From: Pseudaminobacter sp040049255 | GTDB taxonomy: Bacteria > Pseudomonadota > Alphaproteobacteria > Rhizobiales > Rhizobiaceae | Direction of reading: 5' to 3' | Assembly: GCF_040049255.1 (NCBI RefSeq) | Contig: NZ_JBDZDR010000001.1 | Location: forward strand, 62,001-126,000 | Length of the DNA: 64,000 nt | Program-made: the position numbers and the translations under genes | Part shown: piece after piece, positions 1-10,495 of the stretch | Numbering within the stretch: the first letter of the stretch is position 1 | Layout: the number at the start of each line of letters is the position of its first letter | The notes under the pieces: model-generated | The model's input: only the letters and a program-made list of their open reading frames with translations | Databases searched by the model: none | Told to the model about the DNA's origin: nothing

Positions 1-120
1 CCACGCGCGGACCCCGCGTATGACGCACCGGTGAAGCCGCGGGACGTGTTCGTCTATTTCATTACGTCCGGAAAAATACATGCGCCGCACGGCGCAATCG
101 CCTTCATGCAGCGCATCTGA
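1..120 (+). CDS. C-terminal end of an unidentified protein (partial)
   Basis: An open frame enters from the left edge and ends at a TGA at 118-120, giving 39 residues that finish IAFMQRI. Most third codon positions are G or C, as in the genuine genes of this window, so I read it as the real 3' end of a gene that starts outside. The residues (DVFVYFITSGKIHAPHGAI) match no family I can name with confidence. No strong terminator follows. Confidence 0.5.
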   Translation, partial: PRADPAYDAPVKPRDVFVYFITSGKIHAPHGAIAFMQRI

Positions 121-190
121 ACGCCAGGCATGGCAAGGGCGGCAAGGCCGAAGCCCGCCGCCCCTAACGACCAGATTAGTTGACCAGCAC

Positions 191-472
191 TCAGTTGCCG
201 CGGCCGATCAAGCGGGGGCTGTTGCCGACTTGCCCAGCATAGGCGCCGATCGATGCACTGGAGCCGTAGTTGGCGGAGCTGGGTGCATGGACAACCGACG
301 AGGCCGGAACCGCATCGCCCTGGCGCGGCAGAGGCACGGACGCGGCCGTGGAAGCGGCAACGGCGTCTTGGTTGATGACCACGGCCGGCGCGGCATCGCC
401 CTGGCGCTCGTTGGCAAAAGCGGTACCCGAAGCGAGCAGGATGGCTGCGACAGCAAGAATGGTCTTGTTCAT
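191..472 (-). CDS. small secreted protein with RQGDA repeats, unknown function
   Basis: Encodes 93 residues. Residues 1-20 form a clear Sec signal peptide (MNKT, hydrophobic AAILLASG core, AFA cleavage site), so the mature protein is a periplasmic or secreted peptide of about 73 residues rich in Ala, Ser, Val and Gly. The motif RQGDA appears twice (about residues 23-27 and 50-54). It has no cysteine and no recognised domain. A GGAGA ribosome-binding site lies about six bases before the ATG. It is divergent from the NCS1 transporter gene. Similar short signal-peptide proteins are common in rhizobia and mostly uncharacterised; I assign no function. Confidence 0.7.
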   Translation of the reverse strand: MNKTILAVAAILLASGTAFANERQGDAAPAVVINQDAVAASTAASVPLPRQGDAVPASSVVHAPSSANYGSSASIGAYAGQVGNSPRLIGRGN

Positions 473-732
473 TTCAATTCTCCAATAGTCTCTATTTCAA
501 ACCTTTCGGTCAGCTGCGGTGCAGCGCCGATGGAGTGTAGATATGTGAACGATAGCGAGGGAATTAGGCGTCAAATGGTGAACGATGTGTCGGCTGGAGC
601 GCCGTCAAAAGCGCGTGCATGAGGCACGCGTTCGTTCACCGCCTCACATTCGAAACGATGGACATCGCCCACCCACAGGCATAGCTTTCGGCGATCGCGC
701 AAATGCCTGACTGAGTCTTGGGAGAAGACCAA

Positions 733-2190
733 ATGAGCATTACCGACGCATCGCCATCTCTCTACAACGACGATCTGGCCCCCGCGAAAGTGCGTAACTG
801 GGGAGCGTTCAGCATATTCAACGTCTGGACATCGGACGTTCACAGCCTGTGGGGCTATTATCTTGCCGCCAGCCTTTTTCTTTTCTGCGGCAGCTTTGTA
901 AACTTCCTCATCGCAATCGGCATCGGCTCGCTGATAATCTACGTGCTCATGAACCTGATCGGCAATGCGGGCGTGAAAACCGGCGTGCCGTTCCCAGTGC
1001 TGGCGCGCGCGTCTTTCGGAATCTGGGGCGCCAACATCCCGGCCCTGGTGCGGGCGATTGTGGCCTGCTTCTGGTACGGCGCGCAGACCGCGGCGGCGTC
1101 GGGCGCCATTGTGGCGCTGCTGATCCGCACCGAGTGGTTTGCGAGCTTTCACCAGGATGTGCATGTGCTCGGCCACTCAGGGCTCGAGGTCGTGTGTTTC
1201 CTGGTGGTGTGGGCCCTGCAGCTGCTGATCATCCAGCGTGGCATGGAAACCGTCCGGCGCTTCCAGGACTGGGCGGGACCGGCGGTCTGGATCATGATGC
1301 TGATCCTTGCCGTCTATCTGTGCTGGAAGGCCGGTAGCTTCGCCGTCACCAGCGACATTCCCATGGACGTGCTGCTGGAGAAGACCAAGGATGCGGGCGT
1401 TCCGGGCCTGCCGGGCTCCGTGCCCGCGCTGGCGGCCGCGGCGGCGATCTGGGTTACCTATTTCTCCGCGCTCTACCTGAACTTCTGCGACTTCTCGCGT
1501 TATGCCCCAAACCAGGCGGCGGTGCGCAAGGGCAACATATGGGGCCTGCCGGTCAACCTGATCCTGTTCTCGCTGGTCGCCGGCGTGACCACCATCGCCG
1601 CCTATGACGTCTATGGCGAGGTGCTTCTGCACCCCGACCAGATCTCGGCCAAGTTCGACAGCTACTTCCTGGCCCTGCTGGCCGCCCTCACCTTCGCGGT
1701 CGCCACGCTCGGCATCAACGTGGTCGCAAACTTCGTCTCGCCGGCCTTCGACTTCTCCAACGTCTTTCCCAGGCAGATCGACTTCAAGAAGGGTGGCTAC
1801 ATCGCTGCGCTGATCGCGCTGGCTCTCTATCCATTCGCGCCATGGGAAAGCGGTGCGGCCGTCTTCGTCGGCATCATCGGCGCCACCATGGGCCCGATCT
1901 TCGGGGTGATGATGGTGGATTACTATCTCATCCGGAAGGGCGAGATGAATGTGGCCGATCTCTATCGCGAGAACGGGGAATTCCGCTTCCAGGCCGGCTG
2001 GCACGTCAACGCCTTCATCGCCGCCGGCATCGGTGCGCTGTTCTCGTCGATCCTGCCCAACTTCACCAACTGGCTGCCGGAATGGTGGGGTGTCTATGGC
2101 TGGTTCTTCGGCGTCGCCATCGCCGGGGTTATCTACTACGCCCTTCGCATGGCGAGGCGCGGCGCCGGCCACGTTGCGGCCAGGGCATAG
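733..2190 (+). CDS. NCS1 family nucleobase:cation symporter
   Basis: A 485-residue inner-membrane transporter with about twelve hydrophobic segments. The NCS1 signature is present near residues 83-115: TGVPFPVLARASFG, then GANIPALVRA and CFWYGAQ. The family imports cytosine, uracil, allantoin, hydantoins or related compounds with Na+ or H+. The sequence does not settle the substrate, and no purine or pyrimidine catabolic gene is adjacent. The ATG at 733 is preceded by GGAGAAG at good spacing; a TTG five codons upstream is less likely. It converges on pyrG, with a shared bidirectional terminator between them. Confidence 0.9.
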   Translation: MSITDASPSLYNDDLAPAKVRNWGAFSIFNVWTSDVHSLWGYYLAASLFLFCGSFVNFLIAIGIGSLIIYVLMNLIGNAGVKTGVPFPVLARASFGIWGANIPALVRAIVACFWYGAQTAAASGAIVALLIRTEWFASFHQDVHVLGHSGLEVVCFLVVWALQLLIIQRGMETVRRFQDWAGPAVWIMMLILAVYLCWKAGSFAVTSDIPMDVLLEKTKDAGVPGLPGSVPALAAAAAIWVTYFSALYLNFCDFSRYAPNQAAVRKGNIWGLPVNLILFSLVAGVTTIAAYDVYGEVLLHPDQISAKFDSYFLALLAALTFAVATLGINVVANFVSPAFDFSNVFPRQIDFKKGGYIAALIALALYPFAPWESGAAVFVGIIGATMGPIFGVMMVDYYLIRKGEMNVADLYRENGEFRFQAGWHVNAFIAAGIGALFSSILPNFTNWLPEWWGVYGWFFGVAIAGVIYYALRMARRGAGHVAARA

Positions 2191-2285
2191 TCACGGCGCC
2201 AGTCGCAGTGATGGGCGAACGCATAGCGTTCGCCCGCCGCTCTCAGTGGGCCGCCAACGCCTCCGCTCATTCGTGATACCGCATG

Positions 2286-2335
2286 AAAAAGGCTCGGCCC
2301 GAAATCGCTGCCGATTTTCGGGCCGAGCTTTTTTC
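2286..2335. terminator. bidirectional intrinsic terminator
   Basis: A 13-bp stem GCTCGGCCCGAAA (2292-2304) pairs with TTTCGGGCCGAGC (2316-2328). A-rich sequence precedes it and TTTTTT follows, so it can serve both the NCS1 gene (plus) and pyrG (minus). Confidence 0.85.
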
Positions 2336-2378
2336 TTCCGGGCTTCTTGACCCGCCTTCGCGTCCGGCGACGCGGCGG

Positions 2379-4007
<1,629 letters not shown>

Positions 4008-4109
4008 GGGAGTCATCGCTTATCGCTGTAGGATTGATTCCGCCAGTGAAAAATCCGCGCAGGGCGCATTTTCCCGGCAATGATTTTTTTGGGCGCCAGG
4101 CGCCCAAAC

Positions 4110-4139
4110 AAAAAGGGCCGGCAGGGCCGGCCCTTTTTA
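4110..4139 (-). terminator. intrinsic terminator after the L,D-transpeptidase gene
   Basis: AAAAAGGGCCGGC and GCCGGCCCTTTTT form a GC-rich stem with a 3-base loop and T-runs on both sides. A second hairpin (GGGCGCC/GGCGCCC, near 4091-4106) lies just beyond. Together they insulate pyrG from the upstream gene. Confidence 0.85.
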
Positions 4140-4153
4140 TGATGCCCTATCGA

Positions 4154-5041
4154 TCAGAGAACGACGACTTCCGTGCCCATCTTGACGCGGTTGTAGAGGT
4201 CGATCACGTGATCGTTGACCATGCGGAAGCAGCCATTGGACGAGTTGGTGCCGATGGTCTGCGGCTGGTTGGTGCCGTGGATGCGGATATGTGTGTCGTT
4301 CCGGCCCTGGTAGAGGTAGATGGCACGGGCGCCGAGCGGATTGTCGGGGCCGCCATTCATGCCGTCCTTGTACTGACCGTATTTTTGCGGCTCACGCTTC
4401 TGCATATCCTGTGTGGGGATCCAGCGCGGCCATTCCTGCTTGTCGCCGACCTTGGCGGTGCCCTTGAACTCGAGCCCCTCGCGGCCGACCGCGATCGCAT
4501 AGCGGCGTGCAGTGCTGGAGGTTTCGACCAGATAGAGGTAGCGCGCCCTGGTGTCGATCACGATGGTGCCGCGCTCATAGCCCGAGAACGGAACCGTCTG
4601 CGGCTCGAACTCCGACCTCACCTGAAATTTCTTCTGGGACTGGCGCTTTTCGAGCACCGCATCCAGCGCGCGGGTCTGCGGCAGCATGCTGGGCGAGGAA
4701 GCCTCGCCGCCGAAGAGAAGCGCCAGGAAACCGCCCTGCGGCTTGCCGTGCTCCGCGCTACGCAATTCGCCACTATTGCCTTCCCGCGCGATCGAGAGCG
4801 GATCGGCAAGCACAGCGCCTGTCGTAATCAAGTCCTGCTTGGCTTTCTTCTCGTCCTTCTTGGCCTGCTGCTTGCCATTGGGCTTCTTGATCGGAAGCTT
4901 CTCCTGCTTGGCATCGACCTCGGCGGCCTTGGCGGTCTTGGGGAAAAGATAGGTCTTCTGCGGCGGGGTTTCGGCGTAGGCCGAAGCGGACAGGCCAAGG
5001 GAAGCGCAGATGCCCAGGAATAGTAGGCTGCGAATATGCAT
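4154..5041 (-). CDS. L,D-transpeptidase (YkuD domain)
   Basis: A 295-residue exported protein. It has an N-terminal signal peptide (about residues 1-23, ending AYA), then a Lys/Gln-rich linker (about 30-75), and a C-terminal YkuD catalytic domain. The active-site signature is visible: IRIHGTN, then SNGCFRM with catalytic Cys near residue 271. These enzymes make 3-3 peptidoglycan cross-links or attach proteins to peptidoglycan in the periplasm. The full catalytic motif suggests an active enzyme. It has its own terminator. A 24-bp imperfect palindrome lies about 160-180 bases before the start and may be an operator. Confidence 0.93.
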   Translation of the reverse strand: MHIRSLLFLGICASLGLSASAYAETPPQKTYLFPKTAKAAEVDAKQEKLPIKKPNGKQQAKKDEKKAKQDLITTGAVLADPLSIAREGNSGELRSAEHGKPQGGFLALLFGGEASSPSMLPQTRALDAVLEKRQSQKKFQVRSEFEPQTVPFSGYERGTIVIDTRARYLYLVETSSTARRYAIAVGREGLEFKGTAKVGDKQEWPRWIPTQDMQKREPQKYGQYKDGMNGGPDNPLGARAIYLYQGRNDTHIRIHGTNQPQTIGTNSSNGCFRMVNDHVIDLYNRVKMGTEVVVL

Positions 5042-5197
5042 TGTTTGCGATCCTGATAAAAACTGTGCGGCAGAGCATCATACTACGCCAAAGCGCAGGC
5101 TACCGCTGTCGGGTTTATAAGCAATAAACCCGAAAAATCTCAAGGGACCGATTCTCCGCCTTAGGGTGTTTTCCGAGGACAAAACCCCATTCACCCA

Positions 5198-5221
5198 AAC
5201 TGTGATCAAATGACCACAGTT
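5198..5221. promoter_or_regulatory. 24-bp imperfect palindrome, candidate operator
   Basis: AACTGTG and CACAGTT are perfect inverted arms, with eight of the ten inner bases also placed near-symmetrically (one mismatch pair beside each arm and one at the centre). It lies between the secG terminator and the L,D-transpeptidase start. The TGTG-N10-CACA spacing differs from the CRP consensus. The regulator is unknown. Confidence 0.4.
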
Positions 5222-5246
5222 GTCGGACGGCTCGTTGCTGGAGGCG

Positions 5247-5289
5247 CAAAACAAAAGCCTCCGCCGGGCTTCAAGAGCCCCGCGGAGGC
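5247..5289 (-). terminator. intrinsic terminator after secG
   Basis: GCCTCCGC-GGGCT and AGCCC-GCGGAGGC pair around a short loop (5257-5289). On the minus strand a T-rich tail (TTTTGTTTTG) follows. It lies 18 bases past the secG stop. Confidence 0.85.
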
Positions 5290-5307
5290 CTATTCCGGGC
5301 TAATCCG

Positions 5308-5706
5308 TTACTGATTGGGGACCTGCGGCGCGGCCGGCTGCTCGGCGGGCGCAGGAGCAGTGCCGCTCTCTGCCGGAGCGGTCTGCGCGGGCGCCTCGGG
5401 CGCGCCGCCAAGCTGGTTGAGCACGCCGCCGCCGGAAGTGCCGCCCTGCGTAACCGGCACGCGGTCCAGAATGTCGATCGGACGCTCGCCGTAGCGCGCG
5501 AGGATCGAAAGGATCAGCGAGGTGGCGAAGAAGCCAGCTGCCAGGATGGCCGTGGCGCGGGTGAGCGCATTGGCGGCACCGCGGGCGGTCATGAAGCCGG
5601 AGCCGCCGCCGATGCCGAGCCCCCCGCCTTCGGAGCGCTGCAGAAGCACGACGCCGACGAGCGCGAGAACGATCATCAGATGAATGACGATGATTATGGT
5701 TTGCAT
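5308..5706 (-). CDS. secG: preprotein translocase subunit SecG
   Basis: A 132-residue inner-membrane protein of the SecYEG translocon. Two transmembrane segments (about residues 3-22 and 51-70) flank the conserved cytoplasmic loop LLQRSEGGGLGIGGGSGFM. A Pro/Ala/Gln-rich tail of about 45 residues is typical of alphaproteobacterial SecG. It lies 148 bases downstream of tpiA on the same strand, an arrangement common in rhizobia. Confidence 0.95.
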   Translation of the reverse strand: MQTIIIVIHLMIVLALVGVVLLQRSEGGGLGIGGGSGFMTARGAANALTRATAILAAGFFATSLILSILARYGERPIDILDRVPVTQGGTSGGGVLNQLGGAPEAPAQTAPAESGTAPAPAEQPAAPQVPNQ

Positions 5707-5854
5707 GACTTCACCTGAAGCTGGCGGATTTACGGGCGCGGTCGCGTCCGCGGCATTGGAGGCGGCTCAATACAACGGTTTCGCGGCATTTCCAAGTCCG
5801 AGAGCGAATATGGGATGCGAAACCGGCATTGCAAAGTGTTCTGACCGTTCTGCG

Positions 5855-6619
5855 TCAGAGCGAGCGATATGCTTCGGCGATGCCGAGGAAGTCGACTGCC
5901 TTGAGGCTGGCGCCGCCGACCAGCGCGCCATCGACATTGCCGACCGCCAGCAGTTCGACTGCGTTGGAGGGCTTGACGGAGCCGCCATAGAGGATGCGCA
6001 TCGAGCCAGCCGCCGCACCCAGACGCGCCGTCAGCCGTGAGCGGATGTGGGCGTGCGCCTCGGCAACGTCGGCGACGGTAGGCGTGAGGCCGGTGCCGAT
6101 CGCCCAGACGGGTTCATAGGCGATGATCGCGTTGGCGGCAGTTGCGTCGGCAGGCACCGAACCCTCGATCTGGCGCGACAGAATGTCTAGCGTCGCGCCG
6201 CTTTCGCGCTCGTCCTTGGTCTCGCCGATGCAGATGATGGCCACGAGCCCCGCGCGCCAGGCCGCTTCCGCCTTGGCATGAACCAGCGCATCGCTCTCGC
6301 CGTGATCGGTACGGCGCTCGGAGTGGCCCACTATGACATGAGTGGCGCCGGCGTCCTTCAGCATCTCGGCCGAGATGTCGCCCGTATGAGCGCCGCTTTC
6401 CTTGGGATGGCAGTCCTCGCCGCCGACGCCCACGGGCGTGCCCGCCACCACCTCGGCGGCGCGAGAGATGAGCGTTGCCGGCACGCAGACCAGTGCGTCG
6501 GCAAAGGCGTCCAGCCCCTGCCCCAGGCCTTCGGCAATGGCGCGCAACTCGCCCAGCGAGGCGCTCGTTCCGTTCATCTTCCAGTTGCCGGCGACCAGCG
6601 GGCGAATTCCTGGCGTCAT
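5855..6619 (-). CDS. tpiA: triosephosphate isomerase
   Basis: A 254-residue TIM-barrel enzyme interconverting dihydroxyacetone phosphate and glyceraldehyde 3-phosphate. Key motifs are LVAGNWKMNG near the N-terminus (catalytic Asn/Lys), VIVGHSERR (catalytic His), AYEPVWAIGTG (catalytic Glu) and ILYGGSVKPSN. I use the ATG at 6619 (MTPGIRPLVAGNWKMNG), which matches the family start; the open frame continues 35 codons upstream without homology. It is divergent from ppiD, so both promoters lie in 6620-6770. Confidence 0.96.
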   Translation of the reverse strand: MTPGIRPLVAGNWKMNGTSASLGELRAIAEGLGQGLDAFADALVCVPATLISRAAEVVAGTPVGVGGEDCHPKESGAHTGDISAEMLKDAGATHVIVGHSERRTDHGESDALVHAKAEAAWRAGLVAIICIGETKDERESGATLDILSRQIEGSVPADATAANAIIAYEPVWAIGTGLTPTVADVAEAHAHIRSRLTARLGAAAGSMRILYGGSVKPSNAVELLAVGNVDGALVGGASLKAVDFLGIAEAYRSL

Positions 6620-6770
6620 TATGCTCTTTATCCTGTATCTGTGACCGGTGACCCCCGCCCTCAGTACCAAAATCAGGCCACAAAGCAATCGACACTGGCC
6701 CTGAACGGCGCTATTGCCGTTCATTCAGACGCGAAACCGCGCCCGTATGCGCCAAGACCGGAAGTGATAG

Positions 6771-8657
6771 ATGCTCAATAGCTTGCGAAATGCCGCTGGA
6801 ACCTGGGTTGCGAAGCTGCTGCTTCTCATGTTGGTCCTGAGCTTCGCCATCTGGGGCATCACCGGCAAGATGATGGAGGGCCACGGCGGCAACAAGGTGC
6901 TGACCGCCGGCGGCACGTCGGTTTCGATCAACGAATTCCGCCTGGCCTATGACCGTCAGGCCAACCTGATGTCGCAGCAATTCGGCCAGCGCCTGACGCG
7001 CGAGCAGATGAAGGCATTCGGCCTGGAGAACCAGGTGCTGGCGCAGCTTGTGGCCGGCGCACTGCTCGACGAACAGGCCCGCAAGATGGGGCTGGGCCTT
7101 TCCAAGGATCGCCTGGCGGCTCTGACCGCCGAAGACCCGGCCTTCCAGGGCCCGGACGGCCGCTTCAACCGCCAGCAGTTCGACTATGTGCTGCGCCAGA
7201 TCGGGATGCGGCCCGACGACTATTTCGCCAATCGCTCGCAGGTTGCCGTCCGCCAGCAGATCATCGAGGCGGTTTCCGACGGGCTCCGGGCGCCCGACAC
7301 GTTCCTGCGCGCGGTTGCGCTTTATCGCGGTGAAGACCGCACCGTGGACTATGTGGTCCTGCCCAAGTCGCTGGTCGAGCCAGTCGCCGCGCCCTCCGAC
7401 GAGGTGCTCAAGGCCTGGTTCGAGGACAACAAGAAGAACTATGCGGCTCCTGAATTCCGCAAGTTTTCCTACGTGAAACTCGAGCCGGCCGACATTGCCG
7501 ACGAGAAGTCGATCTCGGACGAGCAGGTTCGCGAGGATTACGAGAAGAACAAGGCGCACTACACCACGCCGGAGACGCGCACGATCGAGCAGATCGTCTT
7601 CAAGTCGCCCGAGGCAGCCAACGCAGCGCTCGATTCGATCAAGGGCGGCGCCACTTTCGAGAAGATCATGGCGGCGGAAGGCAAGACGGAAGCCGACGTG
7701 CTGCTCGGCACGCTGGCGAAGGACAGGATCCCCGACAGGGCCGTCGCCGAAGCCGCCTTCTCGATGGCTGCCAATGAGGTGAGCCCCGTGGTGCAGGGCC
7801 AGTTCGGCCCGGTGCTGCTGCGCGTGACGGAAATCAAGCCCGAGGTGGTGAAGCCGCTCGACGAGGTGGCCGGCGAGATCCGCAAGCACCTTGCGCTGGT
7901 CGATGCCAACCGGCTGCTGCTGGAAGTGCACGACAACTTCGAGGACGCGCGCGCTGCCGGCGATTCCATGGCGGAAGCGGCGAACAAGACGCATCTGAAG
8001 CTGGTGACCGTCGACATCGACCGCGCCGGCCAGCGGCCGGACGGCACGGCGGTGGATTCCCTGCCGCAGCCGCGTGAACTGCTGCAGGCCGTGTTCCAGG
8101 CCGATGTCGGCGCCGACAACCCGCCCCTGAACATCGGCTCGGCCGGCTACGTGTTCTATGAACTGGAAGACGTGACCCCCGCCCGCGACCGCACGCTGGA
8201 CGAAGTGCGCGAGAAGGTCGTGGCCGACTGGACCAAGATCGAGACCGAGAAGCGTCTGGCCGAAAAGGGAGAGGAACTGCGCAAGCGCCTCAAGGATGGC
8301 ACCCCCATGGAAACGCTGGCGTCCGAGCTGTCGCAGGAGAAGCAGACCAAACGCGGCCTGAAGCGCGAAGCCGACGATGGCGACTTCGGTCGCGCGGGCG
8401 TCGGCGTCGTGTTCAGCGTCGGGCAGAATGGCGTGGGCCTGTTCGCTTCGCCCACGGGGGACGCACAGATCCTGTTCAAGGTGACGGATGTGGTGGAGCC
8501 GGCCGGTGCCGATGCCCATTCGGTTCCGGAAGAAGACCGGAAGGTCGTTGCAAGGGGCATTGCCGACGACCTGCTGGACGAGCTGGTGGCCAAGCTGCAG
8601 ACGCAGTACCCAGTGCAGATCAACCAGAACGCGATCACTCAGGCACTGGCCTTCTGA
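6771..8657 (+). CDS. ppiD: periplasmic PpiD/SurA-type peptidyl-prolyl isomerase chaperone
   Basis: Encodes 628 residues: a single N-terminal membrane anchor (about residues 12-32), a SurA/PpiD-type N-terminal chaperone domain, then a parvulin-like rotamase domain near residues 265-360 (ETRTIEQIVFKS through VQGQFGPVLLRVTEIKP), and a second chaperone segment. The protein is expected to assist folding of exported proteins at the inner-membrane surface. It heads the run ppiD-trpD-trpC-moaC-moeA with gaps of two or three bases, a conserved arrangement in Rhizobiales. A GGAAGTG element precedes the ATG. Confidence 0.93.
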   Translation: MLNSLRNAAGTWVAKLLLLMLVLSFAIWGITGKMMEGHGGNKVLTAGGTSVSINEFRLAYDRQANLMSQQFGQRLTREQMKAFGLENQVLAQLVAGALLDEQARKMGLGLSKDRLAALTAEDPAFQGPDGRFNRQQFDYVLRQIGMRPDDYFANRSQVAVRQQIIEAVSDGLRAPDTFLRAVALYRGEDRTVDYVVLPKSLVEPVAAPSDEVLKAWFEDNKKNYAAPEFRKFSYVKLEPADIADEKSISDEQVREDYEKNKAHYTTPETRTIEQIVFKSPEAANAALDSIKGGATFEKIMAAEGKTEADVLLGTLAKDRIPDRAVAEAAFSMAANEVSPVVQGQFGPVLLRVTEIKPEVVKPLDEVAGEIRKHLALVDANRLLLEVHDNFEDARAAGDSMAEAANKTHLKLVTVDIDRAGQRPDGTAVDSLPQPRELLQAVFQADVGADNPPLNIGSAGYVFYELEDVTPARDRTLDEVREKVVADWTKIETEKRLAEKGEELRKRLKDGTPMETLASELSQEKQTKRGLKREADDGDFGRAGVGVVFSVGQNGVGLFASPTGDAQILFKVTDVVEPAGADAHSVPEEDRKVVARGIADDLLDELVAKLQTQYPVQINQNAITQALAF

Positions 8658-8659
8658 CG

Positions 8660-9670
8660 ATGAGCACGCTGAAACCCCATCTCGCCAAGATCGCCACGGG
8701 CGCCCCCCTCTCCTTCGAGGAGGCGAAGGAGGCGTTCGACATCATCATGTCCGGCGACGCCACGCCGGGCCAGATCGGCGGTTTCCTGATGGCGCTGAGA
8801 GTTCGCGGCGAAACCGTGGACGAAATCTCCGGCGCGGTAGCGACGATGCGCGAGAAGATGCTGCGCGTGGACGCACCTGCCGGCGCTGTCGACATCGTCG
8901 GCACCGGCGGCGACGGGTCGCACAGCGTCAATATTTCGACCGCCTCGGCCTTCGTGATTGCGGGCGCCGGCGTGCCGGTGGCCAAGCACGGCAATCGCGG
9001 CCTTTCCTCGCAGACCGGTGCGGCCGACGTGCTGATGGCGCTGGGCGTCAAGATCGACCTGACGCCGGAGCAGATCGGTGAATGCGTGCGCGAGGCCGGC
9101 GTCGGCTTCATGTTCGCGCCGGCGCACCACCCGGCGATGCGCCATGTCGGCCCGACGCGGGTAGAGCTCGGCACGCGCACTATCTTCAACATCATCGGCC
9201 CGCTCTCCAATCCGGCCGGCGTGACGCGCCAGATGGTGGGCGTGTTTTCGCCTCAGTGGGTGGTGCCCGTGGCCGAGACGCTGAAGACCCTTGGCGCGGA
9301 CCACGTCTGGGTCGTGCATGGCGACGGCTACGACGAGATCACCACCACCGGCGAAACGGATGTGACGGAAGTGGTTGGCGGGGAACTGCGCAGCTTCGTG
9401 CTGAGCCCCGAACAGGTGGGCTTGAGCCGCCACACCAAGGAAGAACTGCGCGGCGGCGATGCGGCCTTCAACGCCAATGCGCTGCGCGGCGTTCTTTCGG
9501 GCGTGAACGGCGCCTATCGCGAGACGGTGCTGATGAATGCCGGCGCCGGCCTGGTCGTTGCCGGCAGGGCTGCAAGCCTGAAAGAAGGCGTGGCCACCGC
9601 CGCCGCGACGATCGATAACGGCCGCGCGCTGGGCGTTCTCGAGGCGCTGGTGAAGGTTTCCAACGGATAA
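8660..9670 (+). CDS. trpD: anthranilate phosphoribosyltransferase
   Basis: A 336-residue cytosolic enzyme that transfers phosphoribosyl from PRPP to anthranilate, the second step of tryptophan synthesis. The PRPP-binding GTGGDGSHSVNIST motif is at residues 81-94 and KHGNRGLSSQTGAAD at 109-123. It starts two bases after the ppiD stop and is followed by trpC after three bases, so it is probably co-transcribed. Other trp genes are not in the window. Confidence 0.97.
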   Translation: MSTLKPHLAKIATGAPLSFEEAKEAFDIIMSGDATPGQIGGFLMALRVRGETVDEISGAVATMREKMLRVDAPAGAVDIVGTGGDGSHSVNISTASAFVIAGAGVPVAKHGNRGLSSQTGAADVLMALGVKIDLTPEQIGECVREAGVGFMFAPAHHPAMRHVGPTRVELGTRTIFNIIGPLSNPAGVTRQMVGVFSPQWVVPVAETLKTLGADHVWVVHGDGYDEITTTGETDVTEVVGGELRSFVLSPEQVGLSRHTKEELRGGDAAFNANALRGVLSGVNGAYRETVLMNAGAGLVVAGRAASLKEGVATAAATIDNGRALGVLEALVKVSNG

Positions 9671-9673
9671 GCG

Positions 9674-10492
9674 ATGTCTGACATTCTTGCGAAGATCGAA
9701 GCCTACAAGCGCGAGGAGATCGCCGCAGCCAAGGCGCGCCTGCCGCTGGTGGAACTGAAGGCCCGCATGCGCGATGCCGAGCCGCCGCGCGGCTTTCTGG
9801 CCGCGTTGAAGGCCAAGCGCGCCAGCGGCGATTTCGCGCTGATTGCCGAGATCAAGAAGGCCAGCCCTTCCAAGGGGCTGATCCGTCCGGATTTCGATCC
9901 GCCGGCGCTTGCCCGCGCCTATGAAGCGGGCGGGGCGGCGTGCCTGTCGGTGCTGACCGACACGCCCTCCTTCCAAGGGGCGCCTGAATTCCTGACCGAG
10001 GCGCGCGCCGCCTGCGGCCTGCCTGCGCTGCGCAAGGACTTCATGTTCGAGCCCTATCAGGTTTATGAGGCGCGCGCCTGGGGCGCGGACGCCATACTCG
10101 TCATCATGGCCAGCCTGGACGATGACGAGGCCAAGGCGCTTGAGGACACTGCGCACCATCTGGGCATGGACGTGCTGTTGGAAGTGCATGACGAGGCCGA
10201 GGCCGAGCGCGCGCTGAAACTCGCCTCGCCGCTGATCGGCATCAACAACCGCAACCTGCGCACCTTCGAGGTCAGCCTCGAGACCTCCGAGCGCGTTTCG
10301 GCGCTGGTGCCGGACAACAAGCTGCTTGTCGGCGAAAGCGGCATCTTCACCCACAACGACTGTCGGCGCCTGGAGAGTTGCGGCATCGGCACCTTCCTGG
10401 TGGGCGAAAGCCTGATGCGGCAGGCCGACGTGGCCGAGGCCACCCGGAAACTGCTGACGGGCGCCGAAGCTGCCCGCGCCGTGAACGGTTAG
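9674..10492 (+). CDS. trpC: indole-3-glycerol phosphate synthase
   Basis: A 272-residue single-domain TrpC that converts carboxyphenylamino-deoxyribulose phosphate to indole-3-glycerol phosphate. The signature LIAEIKKASPSKG is at about residues 56-68, with LRKDFMFEPYQVYEARAWGAD (split here: LRKDFM, then PYQVYEA), INNRNLRTF and LVGESGI farther on. It is not fused to TrpF. It follows trpD closely and precedes moaC. Confidence 0.97.
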   Translation: MSDILAKIEAYKREEIAAAKARLPLVELKARMRDAEPPRGFLAALKAKRASGDFALIAEIKKASPSKGLIRPDFDPPALARAYEAGGAACLSVLTDTPSFQGAPEFLTEARAACGLPALRKDFMFEPYQVYEARAWGADAILVIMASLDDDEAKALEDTAHHLGMDVLLEVHDEAEAERALKLASPLIGINNRNLRTFEVSLETSERVSALVPDNKLLVGESGIFTHNDCRRLESCGIGTFLVGESLMRQADVAEATRKLLTGAEAARAVNG

Positions 10493-10495
10493 GTC

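Noticed and set aside
5198..5221. CRP/Fnr binding site
   Set aside because: The arms are TGTG-N10-CACA, two bases longer than the CRP spacing, and not the Fnr consensus; kept only as an unassigned palindrome.
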